Below are positions 7,232-14,316 of a stretch of 14,423 bases of DNA, one piece after another. A model generated the notes under the pieces. That model saw only the letters and a program-made list of their open reading frames with translations, was not told the DNA's origin and ran no database searches. Numbering within the stretch: the stretch's first letter is position 1; every line of letters begins with the position of its first letter. The stretch lies in assembly GCA_964425575.1 (NCBI GenBank), contig CAYRMN010000030.1, forward strand, positions 1-14,423. The letters are read 5' to 3'. This stretch comes from CAYRMN01 sp964425575 (lineage in GTDB: Bacteria > Patescibacteriota > Patescibacteriia > 2-12-FULL-60-25). The translations under genes and the position numbers were made by a program.

Positions 7232-8592
7232 AGACGCGCAAAAACGCTATCTCGCATCTGGTGTGCGATTGCGTCCCAGTCATAGGACTGCAAGACCATA
7301 TTGCGTGCATTCGTGGTGATGCGAGAGACGTCGTCTGGATGACTGAGGATAAAAGTAACAGCTTGCGCGATCTGCTCAGGTGAATTTTTATCCACTGCCC
7401 AGCCCGTTGGTTCATGGTCGGGATTGCGCTGTGCATCAAACAGGAAATCAGCGAGTCCGCCCTCCTGCNNNNNNNNNNCGACGACAGCACGCACTTTTTC
7501 CGGGCGCGCCATGACATCCCTGACTGCATCCGCAATCTGCTCGGGCGAATCCTTGTCCACCGCCCAACCGGTGATTGGCTTCTCCGGATTACGCTTCTCG
7601 TCGAAGAGGAAATCGGCGATACCGCCCTCCTGCGTGGCGATAACCGGTAGACGCGAAGCCATAGCGGATAAAAAGGCATTCCCTAATCCTTCTGATCGAC
7701 TTGGTCCGACGAAGATATCAGCCGCCTTTCGATAGGCGGTAACCTGCGATCGATCAACGCGACCAACAAAGATAGCACGATGACTTACATGAAGCTCTTC
7801 TGTGAGGGATTTGAGTTTTGCTTCATCCTCGCCATCGCCCACAAGAACAAGCTTCACATGCTCAGGGAGCAGCGGAAGTGCGCGTATGACGGTGTCGTAG
7901 CCTTTTTGCTCCACAAGGCGCGCAGTGTTGATTAAGAAAACATCACCCGGTTTTTTTTCAAGCTTTTTTTGGATTTCAGAAACTTCCTGAGGCGAAAAAA
8001 TTTCATGTAAATCTTTTGGATTGGCCCCATTATGGATAACTTCAATCGGTCCTTTGAAGCCCATAGATCGTGCCCATGAGGCGAGAAAGGAAGAAATAGA
8101 TTGAACAATGGTAGCCGAGGTAAAGGCACGCTTAAACAGTGGCCAGACCGGTCGCATTGTCCGTTCGATCTGCGGTATCGGGTTTCCCTCCTGAAGTGTG
8201 AGAACAAATGGGATACGAGGATTGAGAATTTTAAAAAGGGCAGACGGGACACCTGCGGACTGTGCCATGATGCACCAGATTGCATCATATGCATGCGTGC
8301 GATGCAGGCGCCATGCGTTCCATGTGGCGAGAAACTGGAACAGGAATTTATTCCATGAGAGTGGCCAGTGTCCAAGGTCTTTTGTGGTTGCTCCGGCTTT
8401 TTTAAAACCGATGCGATGGATGAGTATATGCCCCATCTGCTCTGTGCGTGGCAGTGCGGCATCGGTCTGAAGCGTGACCATGTGAAACTCAATATCAGAG
8501 GGATCAATCCGATCCGTAATTTCTTTCACCGCCGGCTCTGCACCACTCGCGAAAGGATAGTAGAAGAGAGAGAAGATTAATATTTTTTTCAT
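7222..8592 (-). CDS. GT4-family glycosyltransferase, interrupted by gap and internal duplication
   Basis: The frame encodes 456 residues including four unknown codons at the N gap. The N-terminal half starts MKKILIFSLFYYPFASGAEP; the C-terminal half has NTARLVEQKGYDTVI, LVLVGDGEDEAKL and GPSRSEGLGNAFLSAMA, where the second acidic residue of E-x7-E is Ser. The segment QEGGxADFLFD to about 51 residues on occurs twice, once on each side of the gap. A typical GT4 protein has it once and would be about 400 residues, so this is probably a misjoined scaffold or, less likely, a true internal duplication. The start overlaps the epimerase stop (ATGA) and the end overlaps the hydrolase start by 10 nt, marking a tight operon. 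The last copy leads into a normal C-terminus (YDWDAIAHQMRDSVFARLW). Specificity unknown. Confidence 0.85.
   Translation of the reverse strand: MKKILIFSLFYYPFASGAEPAVKEITDRIDPSDIEFHMVTLQTDAALPRTEQMGHILIHRIGFKKAGATTKDLGHWPLSWNKFLFQFLATWNAWRLHRTHAYDAIWCIMAQSAGVPSALFKILNPRIPFVLTLQEGNPIPQIERTMRPVWPLFKRAFTSATIVQSISSFLASWARSMGFKGPIEVIHNGANPKDLHEIFSPQEVSEIQKKLEKKPGDVFLINTARLVEQKGYDTVIRALPLLPEHVKLVLVGDGEDEAKLKSLTEELHVSHRAIFVGRVDRSQVTAYRKAADIFVGPSRSEGLGNAFLSAMASRLPVIATQEGGIADFLFDEKRNPEKPITGWAVDKDSPEQIADAVRDVMARPEKVRAVVXXXXQEGGLADFLFDAQRNPDHEPTGWAVDKNSPEQIAQAVTFILSHPDDVSRITTNARNMVLQSYDWDAIAHQMRDSVFARLWQ
7315..7632 (-). repeat. Divergent 51-codon direct duplication flanking an N gap
   Basis: Copy A (7632-7480) and copy B (7467-7315) both start QEGG(I/L)ADFLFD and contain TGWAVDK(D/N)SPEQIA. 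By eye about 30 of 51 residues are identical. Each begins at the same 12-nt word on the plus strand, CCGCCCTCCTGC (7622-7633 and 7457-7468), and the contig break lies exactly at the second occurrence. Copy A looks more GC-rich than its surroundings. Confidence 0.8.
7469..7478. other. Assembly gap (10 N) inside a GT4 gene
   Basis: Ten Ns lie between two homologous copies of the same protein segment. With the Ns counted as 10 nt the frame is kept; simple end-to-end joining with a one-base overlap would break it. The true distance is therefore unknown and the join may be wrong. Confidence 0.9.
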
Positions 8593-9476
8593 ACACGCTT
8601 CTTTTTAGAGTGTTCAATGTATTGTGTGAGGGTGTGCTGCGGATTCCAACCCAGCGCATGAACCTTGGATGCATCCATGGCTCTGGTAGAGCGTGACGTT
8701 TTTGTTCCTGGAAGAAGCTCAATCTCGCCGCCGAATTGGTGTGCAATATCAAGTAATGAGTGTACGTCATCAGCACAAATGCAATATTCGTCACCTTGCC
8801 CCTTGTCTCCAATGAGGAGTAGGGCGTCCACGGTATCTTCTACGTGCGTGAAGGCTCGCGTTTGTGTACCGGGTGCGCGTACAGGGAAGGGGATATGCTG
8901 TAAAAAACACTGTCGAAATGTTTCAACCACCGTTCCGTAATTTTGTACTCCGGCCCGCTCGCCTGGGCCATAGACGTTATAGAAATAGGCAATCGCATAT
9001 GGCAAGTCATACCAACGAGCGTAATTATGAACAAGCTCTGTATTGACGGCTTTCATCCAGGTGTAGGGAGAGAGGTCGCGTCCTTCAGCGCCGTTTTGCT
9101 GCTCACCCGCAAATTTTGTTGAGGATCCAGCATATACAAGTTTGCATTTTTTGACGCGCCAGAATTCAAGCACGGCAAATGTTCCTGCGATATTGAAATC
9201 CCATGCAACCGATGGCTCTTCGAGGCTTTTGGCGACGCGTGAATATTCTCCCAAATGGTAAATACACGTAGGATCTTCTGGGATCAGTTTTGCAATATCT
9301 TTGGTATGACCTTCGCGATAATCAACCCCAGCAACATGGTTCGCCTTGGAGCCTGTAAAATAGTTGTCTAATGAAATGACCGTACACCCTTCTCGGACAA
9401 GCCTTGCGCATACATGCGAGCCAATAAAGCCCGCGCCGCCCGTGACAAGAATCGTTTTACCTACGCCATTTTTCAT
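8589..9476 (-). CDS. NAD-dependent NDP-sugar epimerase/dehydratase (extended SDR)
   Basis: 295 residues. The N-terminal Rossmann fold has TGGAGFIGSH (12-21, GxxGxxG) and an acidic residue ending beta-2 (SLDN, D37), which indicate NAD(H) binding. The catalytic set is SST (118-120) with Y138 and K142 in SPYTWMK. FYNVYGPGE and TRAFTHVEDTVDAL are typical of the UDP-glucose 4-epimerase/UDP-glucuronate epimerase group. It should epimerise or otherwise modify a nucleotide sugar in the cytosol, supplying the neighbouring glycosyltransferases; the exact sugar is uncertain, so I give no symbol. At 295 residues it is slightly shorter than most GalE proteins (about 330). It is the first gene of the leftward operon, its stop overlapping the next ATG (ATGA). 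A promoter-like element lies immediately upstream and the start lacks a Shine-Dalgarno sequence. Confidence 0.9.
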   Translation of the reverse strand: MKNGVGKTILVTGGAGFIGSHVCARLVREGCTVISLDNYFTGSKANHVAGVDYREGHTKDIAKLIPEDPTCIYHLGEYSRVAKSLEEPSVAWDFNIAGTFAVLEFWRVKKCKLVYAGSSTKFAGEQQNGAEGRDLSPYTWMKAVNTELVHNYARWYDLPYAIAYFYNVYGPGERAGVQNYGTVVETFRQCFLQHIPFPVRAPGTQTRAFTHVEDTVDALLLIGDKGQGDEYCICADDVHSLLDIAHQFGGEIELLPGTKTSRSTRAMDASKVHALGWNPQHTLTQYIEHSKKKRV

Positions 9477-9482
9477 GATAAT

Positions 9483-9511
9483 AAGGTATCTGTAACAGCT
9501 CGCATAGTCAA
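9483..9511 (-). promoter_or_regulatory. Putative sigma70-type promoter for the epimerase operon
   Basis: On the minus strand TTGACT (9511-9506) is followed after exactly 17 nt by TACCTT (9488-9483). The -35 box matches consensus at 5 of 6 positions and the -10 box at 3. The ATG begins only 6 nt past the -10 box, so initiation would fall at or beside the start codon, again predicting a leaderless mRNA. The 88-nt divergent spacer 9477-9564 holds nothing else convincing. A TGGTATGCT extended -10-like word (9537-9545) may serve the rightward gene but lacks a -35 box. Confidence 0.4.
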
Positions 9512-9564
9512 TGGGAAGCGGCGATGCAGAAGATCGTGGTATGCTTTGATCAGTAATCTCTTAT

Positions 9565-10692
9565 ATGAAAATCGTGATTGCCACGGGAATATATCCGCCC
9601 GAAGTAGGCGGACCGCCTATTTTTGTAAGAGAATTTGCGCGTATTTTGCATACAAGCGGTGCCGCAGAGCCAGTCGTTGTCACATACGGAGATGAGATGA
9701 CTCAGCCTGGAGACGGTTGGCTGGTGATCCCTGTTTCACGTAATGGGGGAGCGATGATTCGATATATTCGTTATGCGTGGCGGGTATTTTGTGAGGCGCG
9801 TCGGGCAGATGTTGTGTTTGTGCAGGGCGCTGTATCCGAGGGATTTCCTGGTACGATTGGAGCGTTGCTGGCGGGAAAGAAGACTGTCATGAGAGTCCCG
9901 GGGGACTATGCCTGGGAGCAGTACCAGCAAACACCAGGTGAGACACATGAATTTCTAGATGAGTTTGTGACGCATCGGCATCAAGGTGCTATTCGTGTTA
10001 TGGAAGAAATTGAGCGATGGACATCCAGACGAGCGGCTCGAGTCATTGCGTGTAGTAGGTACATTCATGGAATCGTAAAGGCGTGGGGCGTAGAAGAGAA
10101 AAACATTCGAACGATCTACTCAAATACGACGCCTTTTTCACCAACTCTTTCTCGCGATGAGTTACGCCAACAGTCCGGATGTTCTGATAAAACAGTCATT
10201 TTTACAGTTGCTCGAGCAGTTCCTTGGAAAGGTGTTGATTTTTTAATGGATGTCCTTCAGCGTTTGCCGGAAGAGTTTATGCTTATTGTTGCGGGCGACG
10301 GTCCACTGCTGAAGGATTTACAAGGACAAGTTATCTCAAAAGGTTTGAGTCAGCGTTGTCGTTTGTTGGGTCGGGTTTCTCATGATGTGGTTGGAGAATG
10401 GCTTGTGGCCGCAGATCTCTTTGTGCTTGCATCCGCCTATGAGGGATTTCCTCATGTTGTGGTTGAGGCGATCACGAAGGGCTTGCCATGCCTTGTGAGT
10501 GATCGTGGTGGAAATCCTGAAACCAAAGAATTATTTCCTGAACATGTGCGTGTGCTGCCATATCGCGATCTTGAGGCGTGGGTTGAAGCCTGTAGGACGC
10601 CGCATGCTCGATTACGAGAAATTCCCCCGCGTGATTTTCTGACGGTTGGGCTTGAGACATTGGGCGTGTTGAAAGAAGTATGCGTATCTTAA
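9565..10692 (+). CDS. GT4-family glycosyltransferase
   Basis: 375 residues. The N-terminus MKIVIATGIYPPEVGGPPIF has the glycine-rich acceptor-side loop of GT4 enzymes and is a form often met in Parcubacteria. It is followed by DVVFVQGAVSEGFPG and MRVPGDYAWEQY. The C-terminal half has FTVARAVPWKGVDFLM, LIVAGDGPLLKDL, LLGRVSHDVVGEWL and an intact E-x7-E signature, EGFPHVVVEAITKGLP. It should be a cytoplasmic, membrane-associated retaining transferase using a nucleotide-sugar donor; sugar and linkage are unknown. It is the first gene of the rightward operon, diverging from the epimerase operon across 88 nt. Its last 13 nt overlap the start of the next gene, implying coupled translation. No Shine-Dalgarno sequence precedes the ATG. 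Confidence 0.92.
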   Translation: MKIVIATGIYPPEVGGPPIFVREFARILHTSGAAEPVVVTYGDEMTQPGDGWLVIPVSRNGGAMIRYIRYAWRVFCEARRADVVFVQGAVSEGFPGTIGALLAGKKTVMRVPGDYAWEQYQQTPGETHEFLDEFVTHRHQGAIRVMEEIERWTSRRAARVIACSRYIHGIVKAWGVEEKNIRTIYSNTTPFSPTLSRDELRQQSGCSDKTVIFTVARAVPWKGVDFLMDVLQRLPEEFMLIVAGDGPLLKDLQGQVISKGLSQRCRLLGRVSHDVVGEWLVAADLFVLASAYEGFPHVVVEAITKGLPCLVSDRGGNPETKELFPEHVRVLPYRDLEAWVEACRTPHARLREIPPRDFLTVGLETLGVLKEVCVS

Positions 10693-12149
10693 TGCTTAGC
10701 CGCGACGCGAGCGGCCTCGATCCTGCTTCACGTACTGCGACGCGGTGGCGTTTGTTGCGAGACAGCGGTGCAGAGATAGAGGTTATTATTTCATCAACTC
10801 TTCAGACGGGTTGGGAGGAGAACGGATTGCGCGTCAAAGGGACGGGCGGCAGAACGCTTTTACAGCGCTTATGGAGACTTTCTCGTTTGGCGCGGGGGCG
10901 GTCCACTACGGTCGACTGCCTCACTGCTCAGGATCCATTTGAGCTTGGTTTGATTGCGTGGTGGGTTTCGCGTCTTGCAGCCAAGCGTTTTGAAATACAG
11001 GATCATGGAGCTTTTTTTAGTGGCGGCGAACGATACGAGCCCCTTGCATGGCTGAGGTCCTGGATGCCACGTTTCTTGGCCAGACGAGCTGGACGGATTC
11101 GAACGGTGAATCCAGAGAGTCTGAAATGGCTTAACACCGCTGGTTTTGCCGAAAAAACGTATTTCTTGCCACTTGCTGCTGACGCTCGCTTTCAACTGGC
11201 GGTTCGACGACCTGAGCCGGACCTCATTGTGAGCGTTGCGCGTCTTGTGCCATTTAAACGCGTTGATCTCTTGTTGCGGGCATTTGCTCTTTTGAAGGTG
11301 AGTACGCCGAACGCGAAATTGGTGATGATTGGGGATGGTCCGTTGCGGCGTTCATTGGAGGGTCTCGCGCAGCGTCTTGATATCGCGCAAGATGTAACCT
11401 TTATTCGCGAAACAGATCCGCTTCCTTGGTTGGAGCGAGCGGCCTTGTTTGCACTCTTATCCTCTCACGAGGGTTGGGGTGTCGCGGCTGTTGAAGCGGC
11501 CTTGACCGGTGTACCCGTATTGATGACCAACGGTTGCGGAGCGTGGTTGGAAGAGCGCGGTCGTGCTCGAACGACACCATCCACTAGCCCCACAGAAATC
11601 GCTCATTTGATGGCTGAGATGCTAGCGCATCCGCGAACACCCTCTTTTTTTTCCGATGCTCCATTGCCAGAAGCAGTAGGACGACACCAAGTTGAAAATT
11701 GGCGTAGATTTGTTGATGAGAAGCCTCGTTGTCTGATTTGTGTTCAGGCAGTAGATCCAGAGGAGCCACTGATGGGTTTTTTTGTTGATTGGCTGCAGGC
11801 ATTCCGTACCCATTCACGAGCGATTGTGTGCGCATTACGAGTAGCGGCGCATCTACCTGATTTTGAGCAGGAGATTGAGGTGCATCATGTGCGTCCTACG
11901 GCCTCACACTCACGTCTGGCAGTGCTGTGGAGTGTCGCTCGCATTTCTTGGCAGGAGCGTTTTCGTTACGAAGCCGTGTTTGTTCGGCAGGATCCTCAGT
12001 ATGTGGCATGTTTGGGCTGGTGGTGGCGATTGCTTGGAAAGAGGGTGATCCTATGGTATGCCCATTATACGGCACGTGGCCCCTGGTTTTGGCTTGGAGC
12101 ATTATGGGCACATGAGGTTGTGACATCCGTTGATGAGTCAAATCCATTG
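10680..12149 (+). CDS. GT4-GT4-CE4 fusion protein, N-terminal part (up to N gap)
   Basis: 490 codons from ATG 10680 (MRILMLSRDASGLDP) to the gap at 12150. Module 1 (about residues 1-345) is a complete GT4 enzyme: LIVSVARLVPFKRVDLLL, VMIGDGPLRRSLEGL and E-x7-E in EGWGVAAVEAALTGVP. Module 2 begins near residue 350 with the N-terminal half of a second GT4: CLICVQAVDPEEPLMGFF, then EAVFVRQDPQYVACLGWWWR and GKRVILWYAHYTARG, a pattern I recognise from Parcubacteria transferases. Its C-terminal half continues after the gap, so this is not a complete gene; the short out-of-frame tail after the gap (to 12233) is an artefact. The start lies within the preceding gene (13-nt overlap). Two transferases in one chain suggest consecutive sugar additions to one acceptor (inference). 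Confidence 0.85.
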
Positions 12150-12159
12150 NNNNNNNNNN
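12150..12159. other. Assembly gap (10 N) splitting the GT4-GT4-CE4 gene
   Basis: The coding frame before the gap and the protein-like frame after it (codons from 12161) are consistent only if the true gap length is 2 modulo 3, so ten Ns is a placeholder. Deleting the Ns and one of the two flanking Gs (net -1) gives a continuous NPLTSSIKIGQHINTDFF, which fits the interdomain region of this GT4 family. Little or nothing is likely to be missing. Confidence 0.85.
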
Positions 12160-12160
12160 G

Positions 12161-13501
12161 ACCTCATCCATCAAAATTGGTCAGCATATCAATACGGATT
12201 TTTTTACACCTTCTCAGAAGGCTGCTTCTTTGAAACCACGACTCCTATTGTTTGGACGAGTATCTCCGGTAAAGCGCATTCCCTGGATCCTAGAGACGAT
12301 TGGGGAAGAGATCGTCCGGCAGGGAGCGCATCTAACGCTCATCGGCGCTCCTGATACGCCTGCACTTCGTGCCGAGATCAAAGCAGTCTTGCCTTCGACA
12401 GCGGTGTGGCGAGATACGCTGGTGCCTCCGTCTGAGGCACGCTCTCTTTATCACGATCATGATATTTTTATTAATGCAACCCCTGGATCGATGGACAAGA
12501 CAATTCTTGAAGCTGCTGCCTGTGGTTGCATTGTGCTCGCTGCTTCACAGGGAATGCGACACGGTCTTCCCTCGGATCTTGGTTGGTTACAATTTTCATC
12601 TGCCGATGAATTACGACAATCCGTTGAACGCGTACTACGCATGACACCTGAGGAGCGGCGGGCGATAGGCGCTCGTCTACGTGCGTGGATTATTGTGCGT
12701 CACTCTTTGCAGCTCCATATACCAAGACTCGTGGCGCTTCTGTATGAAAAAAGTCCATGTCCGTTATTCCGTCAGCGCCTCAAACGTTGGGCGTGGCGTG
12801 TATCGGCGGGTCGAGAACTTCCCGCCGGTCTCAGCGTTCTCATGTTTCATGCCATGGACGGAAAAGGACCGGCAGCCTGGGACCCGTATCGTTTTCAAGC
12901 CTACATTACTCGTCTCATGTCTCATAAAACGGCTATTTTTCGATGCAAGGATGTATGGAATGGCACGTCATTTAATACTTCATCACGTGGCGTTCTTCTC
13001 ACTCTTGATGACGCGGTCGAGGATTTTCAAGCCATTATTCCTATTCTTCGACGCGAACAGTTGTCCATGACGGTATTTGCTCCGAGCGTGTTGGGGACGT
13101 TACGGGGTTCTGAACAGATTGCTCGACGTGTTCTTACTCAGTATGAGCTTCAAGCATTTGTAAATGAAGGGATTATAGAGGTAGGCGGACACGGAGCATC
13201 ACATACGCCACTCGCGGAAATGGAACCAAAACAATTGGCTGAGGAAGTACGGAGTTCTTTTGCATATGCTGTCTCTTTGAATCCAAAGGGGGTTCCTCCG
13301 GTATTTGCCTACCCTAAGGGTAAACGTGATGGAGCGGCAGAGCAGGCAGTGGCTGCTGCGGGCTTTGTGGCTGCATTCGGAGTTCAACCAGGACGCTGGA
13401 CACAAACCACGCAGCTCTTTCATATCCCTCGCATTCCTGTTCTGGGCTGGATGAACTCGCGAGATGGACTTGATCGATTGCTGAGCGAACGATTTGTATG
13501 A
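12161..13501 (+). CDS. GT4-GT4-CE4 fusion protein, C-terminal part: second GT4 half plus polysaccharide deacetylase
   Basis: 446 codons from 12161 to the TGA at 13499-13501. The first part completes the second GT4: IKIGQHINTDFFTPS, LLLFGRVSPVKRIPWIL, and GSMDKTILEAAACGCIVL, a variant nucleotide-sugar signature without the first Glu. From about 12740 comes a CE4/NodB domain: LSVLMFHAMDG, then LTLDDAVEDF (Asp pair at 13007-13012 matching the catalytic/metal TFDD), HGASH (His at 13190 and 13202, the HxxxH metal site) and FAYPKGKRDG (13304-13333). It would remove N- or O-acetyl groups from a glycan. No signal peptide or membrane segment is seen, so the deacetylase would act in the cytoplasm, probably on a lipid-linked intermediate made by the attached transferases (inference). 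Starting this gene at TTG 12230 would cut the GT4 domain in half. Confidence 0.85.
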   Translation, partial: TSSIKIGQHINTDFFTPSQKAASLKPRLLLFGRVSPVKRIPWILETIGEEIVRQGAHLTLIGAPDTPALRAEIKAVLPSTAVWRDTLVPPSEARSLYHDHDIFINATPGSMDKTILEAAACGCIVLAASQGMRHGLPSDLGWLQFSSADELRQSVERVLRMTPEERRAIGARLRAWIIVRHSLQLHIPRLVALLYEKSPCPLFRQRLKRWAWRVSAGRELPAGLSVLMFHAMDGKGPAAWDPYRFQAYITRLMSHKTAIFRCKDVWNGTSFNTSSRGVLLTLDDAVEDFQAIIPILRREQLSMTVFAPSVLGTLRGSEQIARRVLTQYELQAFVNEGIIEVGGHGASHTPLAEMEPKQLAEEVRSSFAYAVSLNPKGVPPVFAYPKGKRDGAAEQAVAAAGFVAAFGVQPGRWTQTTQLFHIPRIPVLGWMNSRDGLDRLLSERFV

Positions 13502-13506
13502 TCTCC

Positions 13507-13535
13507 TTGCTGTTTTACGCGTTTCCCTTTATTAT
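13507..13535 (+). promoter_or_regulatory. Putative promoter upstream of the GT2/CE4 gene
   Basis: TTGCTG (13507-13512) and TATTAT (13530-13535) are spaced by 17 nt in the 43-nt spacer after the CE4 stop. The -10 box matches at 5 of 6 positions, the -35 box at 3 of 6. The ATG at 13545 lies 9 nt past the -10 box, giving a leader of only a few nt. Confidence 0.35.
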
Positions 13536-13544
13536 CTTGACAAG

Positions 13545-13877
13545 ATGAAAAAACTTTCGGTTATCAGTCCTGTTTACAATGAGCAGCGTACCATCCGTCA
13601 GTTATTAGAAGCGGTTGAAGCGATTCAGTTGCCGGACATGGAAAAGGAGATTATTTTAGTTGATGATTGTTCAACGGATGGAACACGCCCACTCCTACAG
13701 AAACTAGCTGCATCTTTATCGTTACTAGATGCCTGTCATGGCTTGTCTTTTGTGCCCGTTATTGCGTATCCGCGTGGTAGGGTTGATAGTCGTGTACGAC
13801 AGAAGGTAAAAGAGGCCGGATTTATTGGAGGATTACGTATTTGGGCTGCTGGAATGCACAAGATGATCATTTTATGA
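13545..13877 (+). CDS. Truncated GT2 glycosyltransferase fused to CE4-like tail
   Basis: 110 residues from ATG 13545. The first about 50 residues are a clear GT2 (GT-A fold) start: MKKLSVISPVYNEQRTIRQL, then KEIILVDDCSTDGTRPLL with the nucleotide-binding Asp pair. A normal GT2 continues for 150-250 residues with a DxD and a Q/RxxRW-type region. Here the sequence changes between about 13690 and 13715 into something that aligns to the C-terminal part of a polysaccharide deacetylase (VPVIAYPRGRVDSRV, then KEAGFIGG). The frame stops at 13875-13877. The product cannot be an active GT2 enzyme. It may reflect a deletion joining two genes, or an assembly chimera, although no N gap is present. An in-frame ATG at 13494 overlaps the preceding CE4 stop but adds only an atypical leader. 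Confidence 0.7.
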   Translation: MKKLSVISPVYNEQRTIRQLLEAVEAIQLPDMEKEIILVDDCSTDGTRPLLQKLAASLSLLDACHGLSFVPVIAYPRGRVDSRVRQKVKEAGFIGGLRIWAAGMHKMIIL

Positions 13878-13975
13878 TTCCATGTTATCCGATACTCACT
13901 TGGATGAGTGCAAAGGATGTGGTGCATGAGTGCGAGAGAAGAGGGGATATGTTAAGAAAACTTTTTCGACTATGA
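13700..13975 (+). pseudogene. Frameshifted CE4 (polysaccharide deacetylase) C-terminal remnant
   Basis: Aligned by eye with the intact CE4 domain ending at 13501, the segment reads VPVIAYPRGR against VPPVFAYPKGK, KEAGFIGG against AAAGFVAA, and MIPCYPILTWMSAKDVV against HIPRIPVLGWMNSRDGL. The match begins in the GT2 frame and continues in another frame (codons from 13874: MIPCYP, ending in TGA at 13973-13975), so a frameshift lies between about 13835 and 13874. The catalytic Asp pair and His motif are absent. The stop overlaps the methyltransferase ATG as ATGA, as in other junctions of this window, which suggests that 13975 is the native gene end. Confidence 0.65.
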
Positions 13976-14316
13976 ACATGCTTTCTTCTTTTCAAGATTC
14001 ATATTGGAATAATCATCAACAAAAGGAAGTATTTCGTCACCGGCAAGCAGCTTTATGGTTGGGCGTGCAGCATGAGCCTATCGCCGATATTGGATGTGGA
14101 GATGGTTTCTTTTTGAAACTTCTCCTTGATAAAGGATTGAGCGCATGGGGCGTAGATGTTTCTGCTGAAGCTATACAGGCATGTCATCGTCAAGGACTCG
14201 TCGCAGAAATCGCAGATTTTGGAAATGGACAACTTCCTGGAAGAGCCATAAAAACAGCAGTATTACTTGACGTTCTTGAGCATTTGTTGCCGCGAATCGA
14301 AGACGACACCTTGTAA
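13972..14316 (+). CDS. Class I SAM-dependent methyltransferase, 3' truncated
   Basis: 114 residues from ATG 13972, which overlaps the preceding CE4-remnant stop (ATGA). After a short helical start (FQDSYWNNHQQKEVFRHRQA) comes motif I, PIADIGCGDGFFLKLLLDKG (36-55), the acidic residue after beta-2 (GVDVSAEAI, D62), and VLLDVLEHL (about 97-105), typical of MetW/UbiG-like methyltransferases. The protein stops soon after this point, while the family normally has 200 or more residues including the remaining beta strands, so it is probably not functional as shown. The following DNA is much more GC-rich and encodes no continuation in any frame. The truncation may be real or an artefact of a chimeric scaffold end. 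The likely role in context is O-methylation of a sugar or glycan end. Confidence 0.75.
   Translation: MNMLSSFQDSYWNNHQQKEVFRHRQAALWLGVQHEPIADIGCGDGFFLKLLLDKGLSAWGVDVSAEAIQACHRQGLVAEIADFGNGQLPGRAIKTAVLLDVLEHLLPRIEDDTL

Noticed and set aside
9537..9564. Extended -10 promoter for the GT4 gene at 9565
   Set aside because: TGGTATGCT resembles an extended -10 element but no -35 box lies at a fitting distance; too weak to list as a feature.
12130..12354. Short open frame crossing the 12150 gap
   Set aside because: It exists only because Ns contain no stops; the GT4 pattern lies in a different frame.
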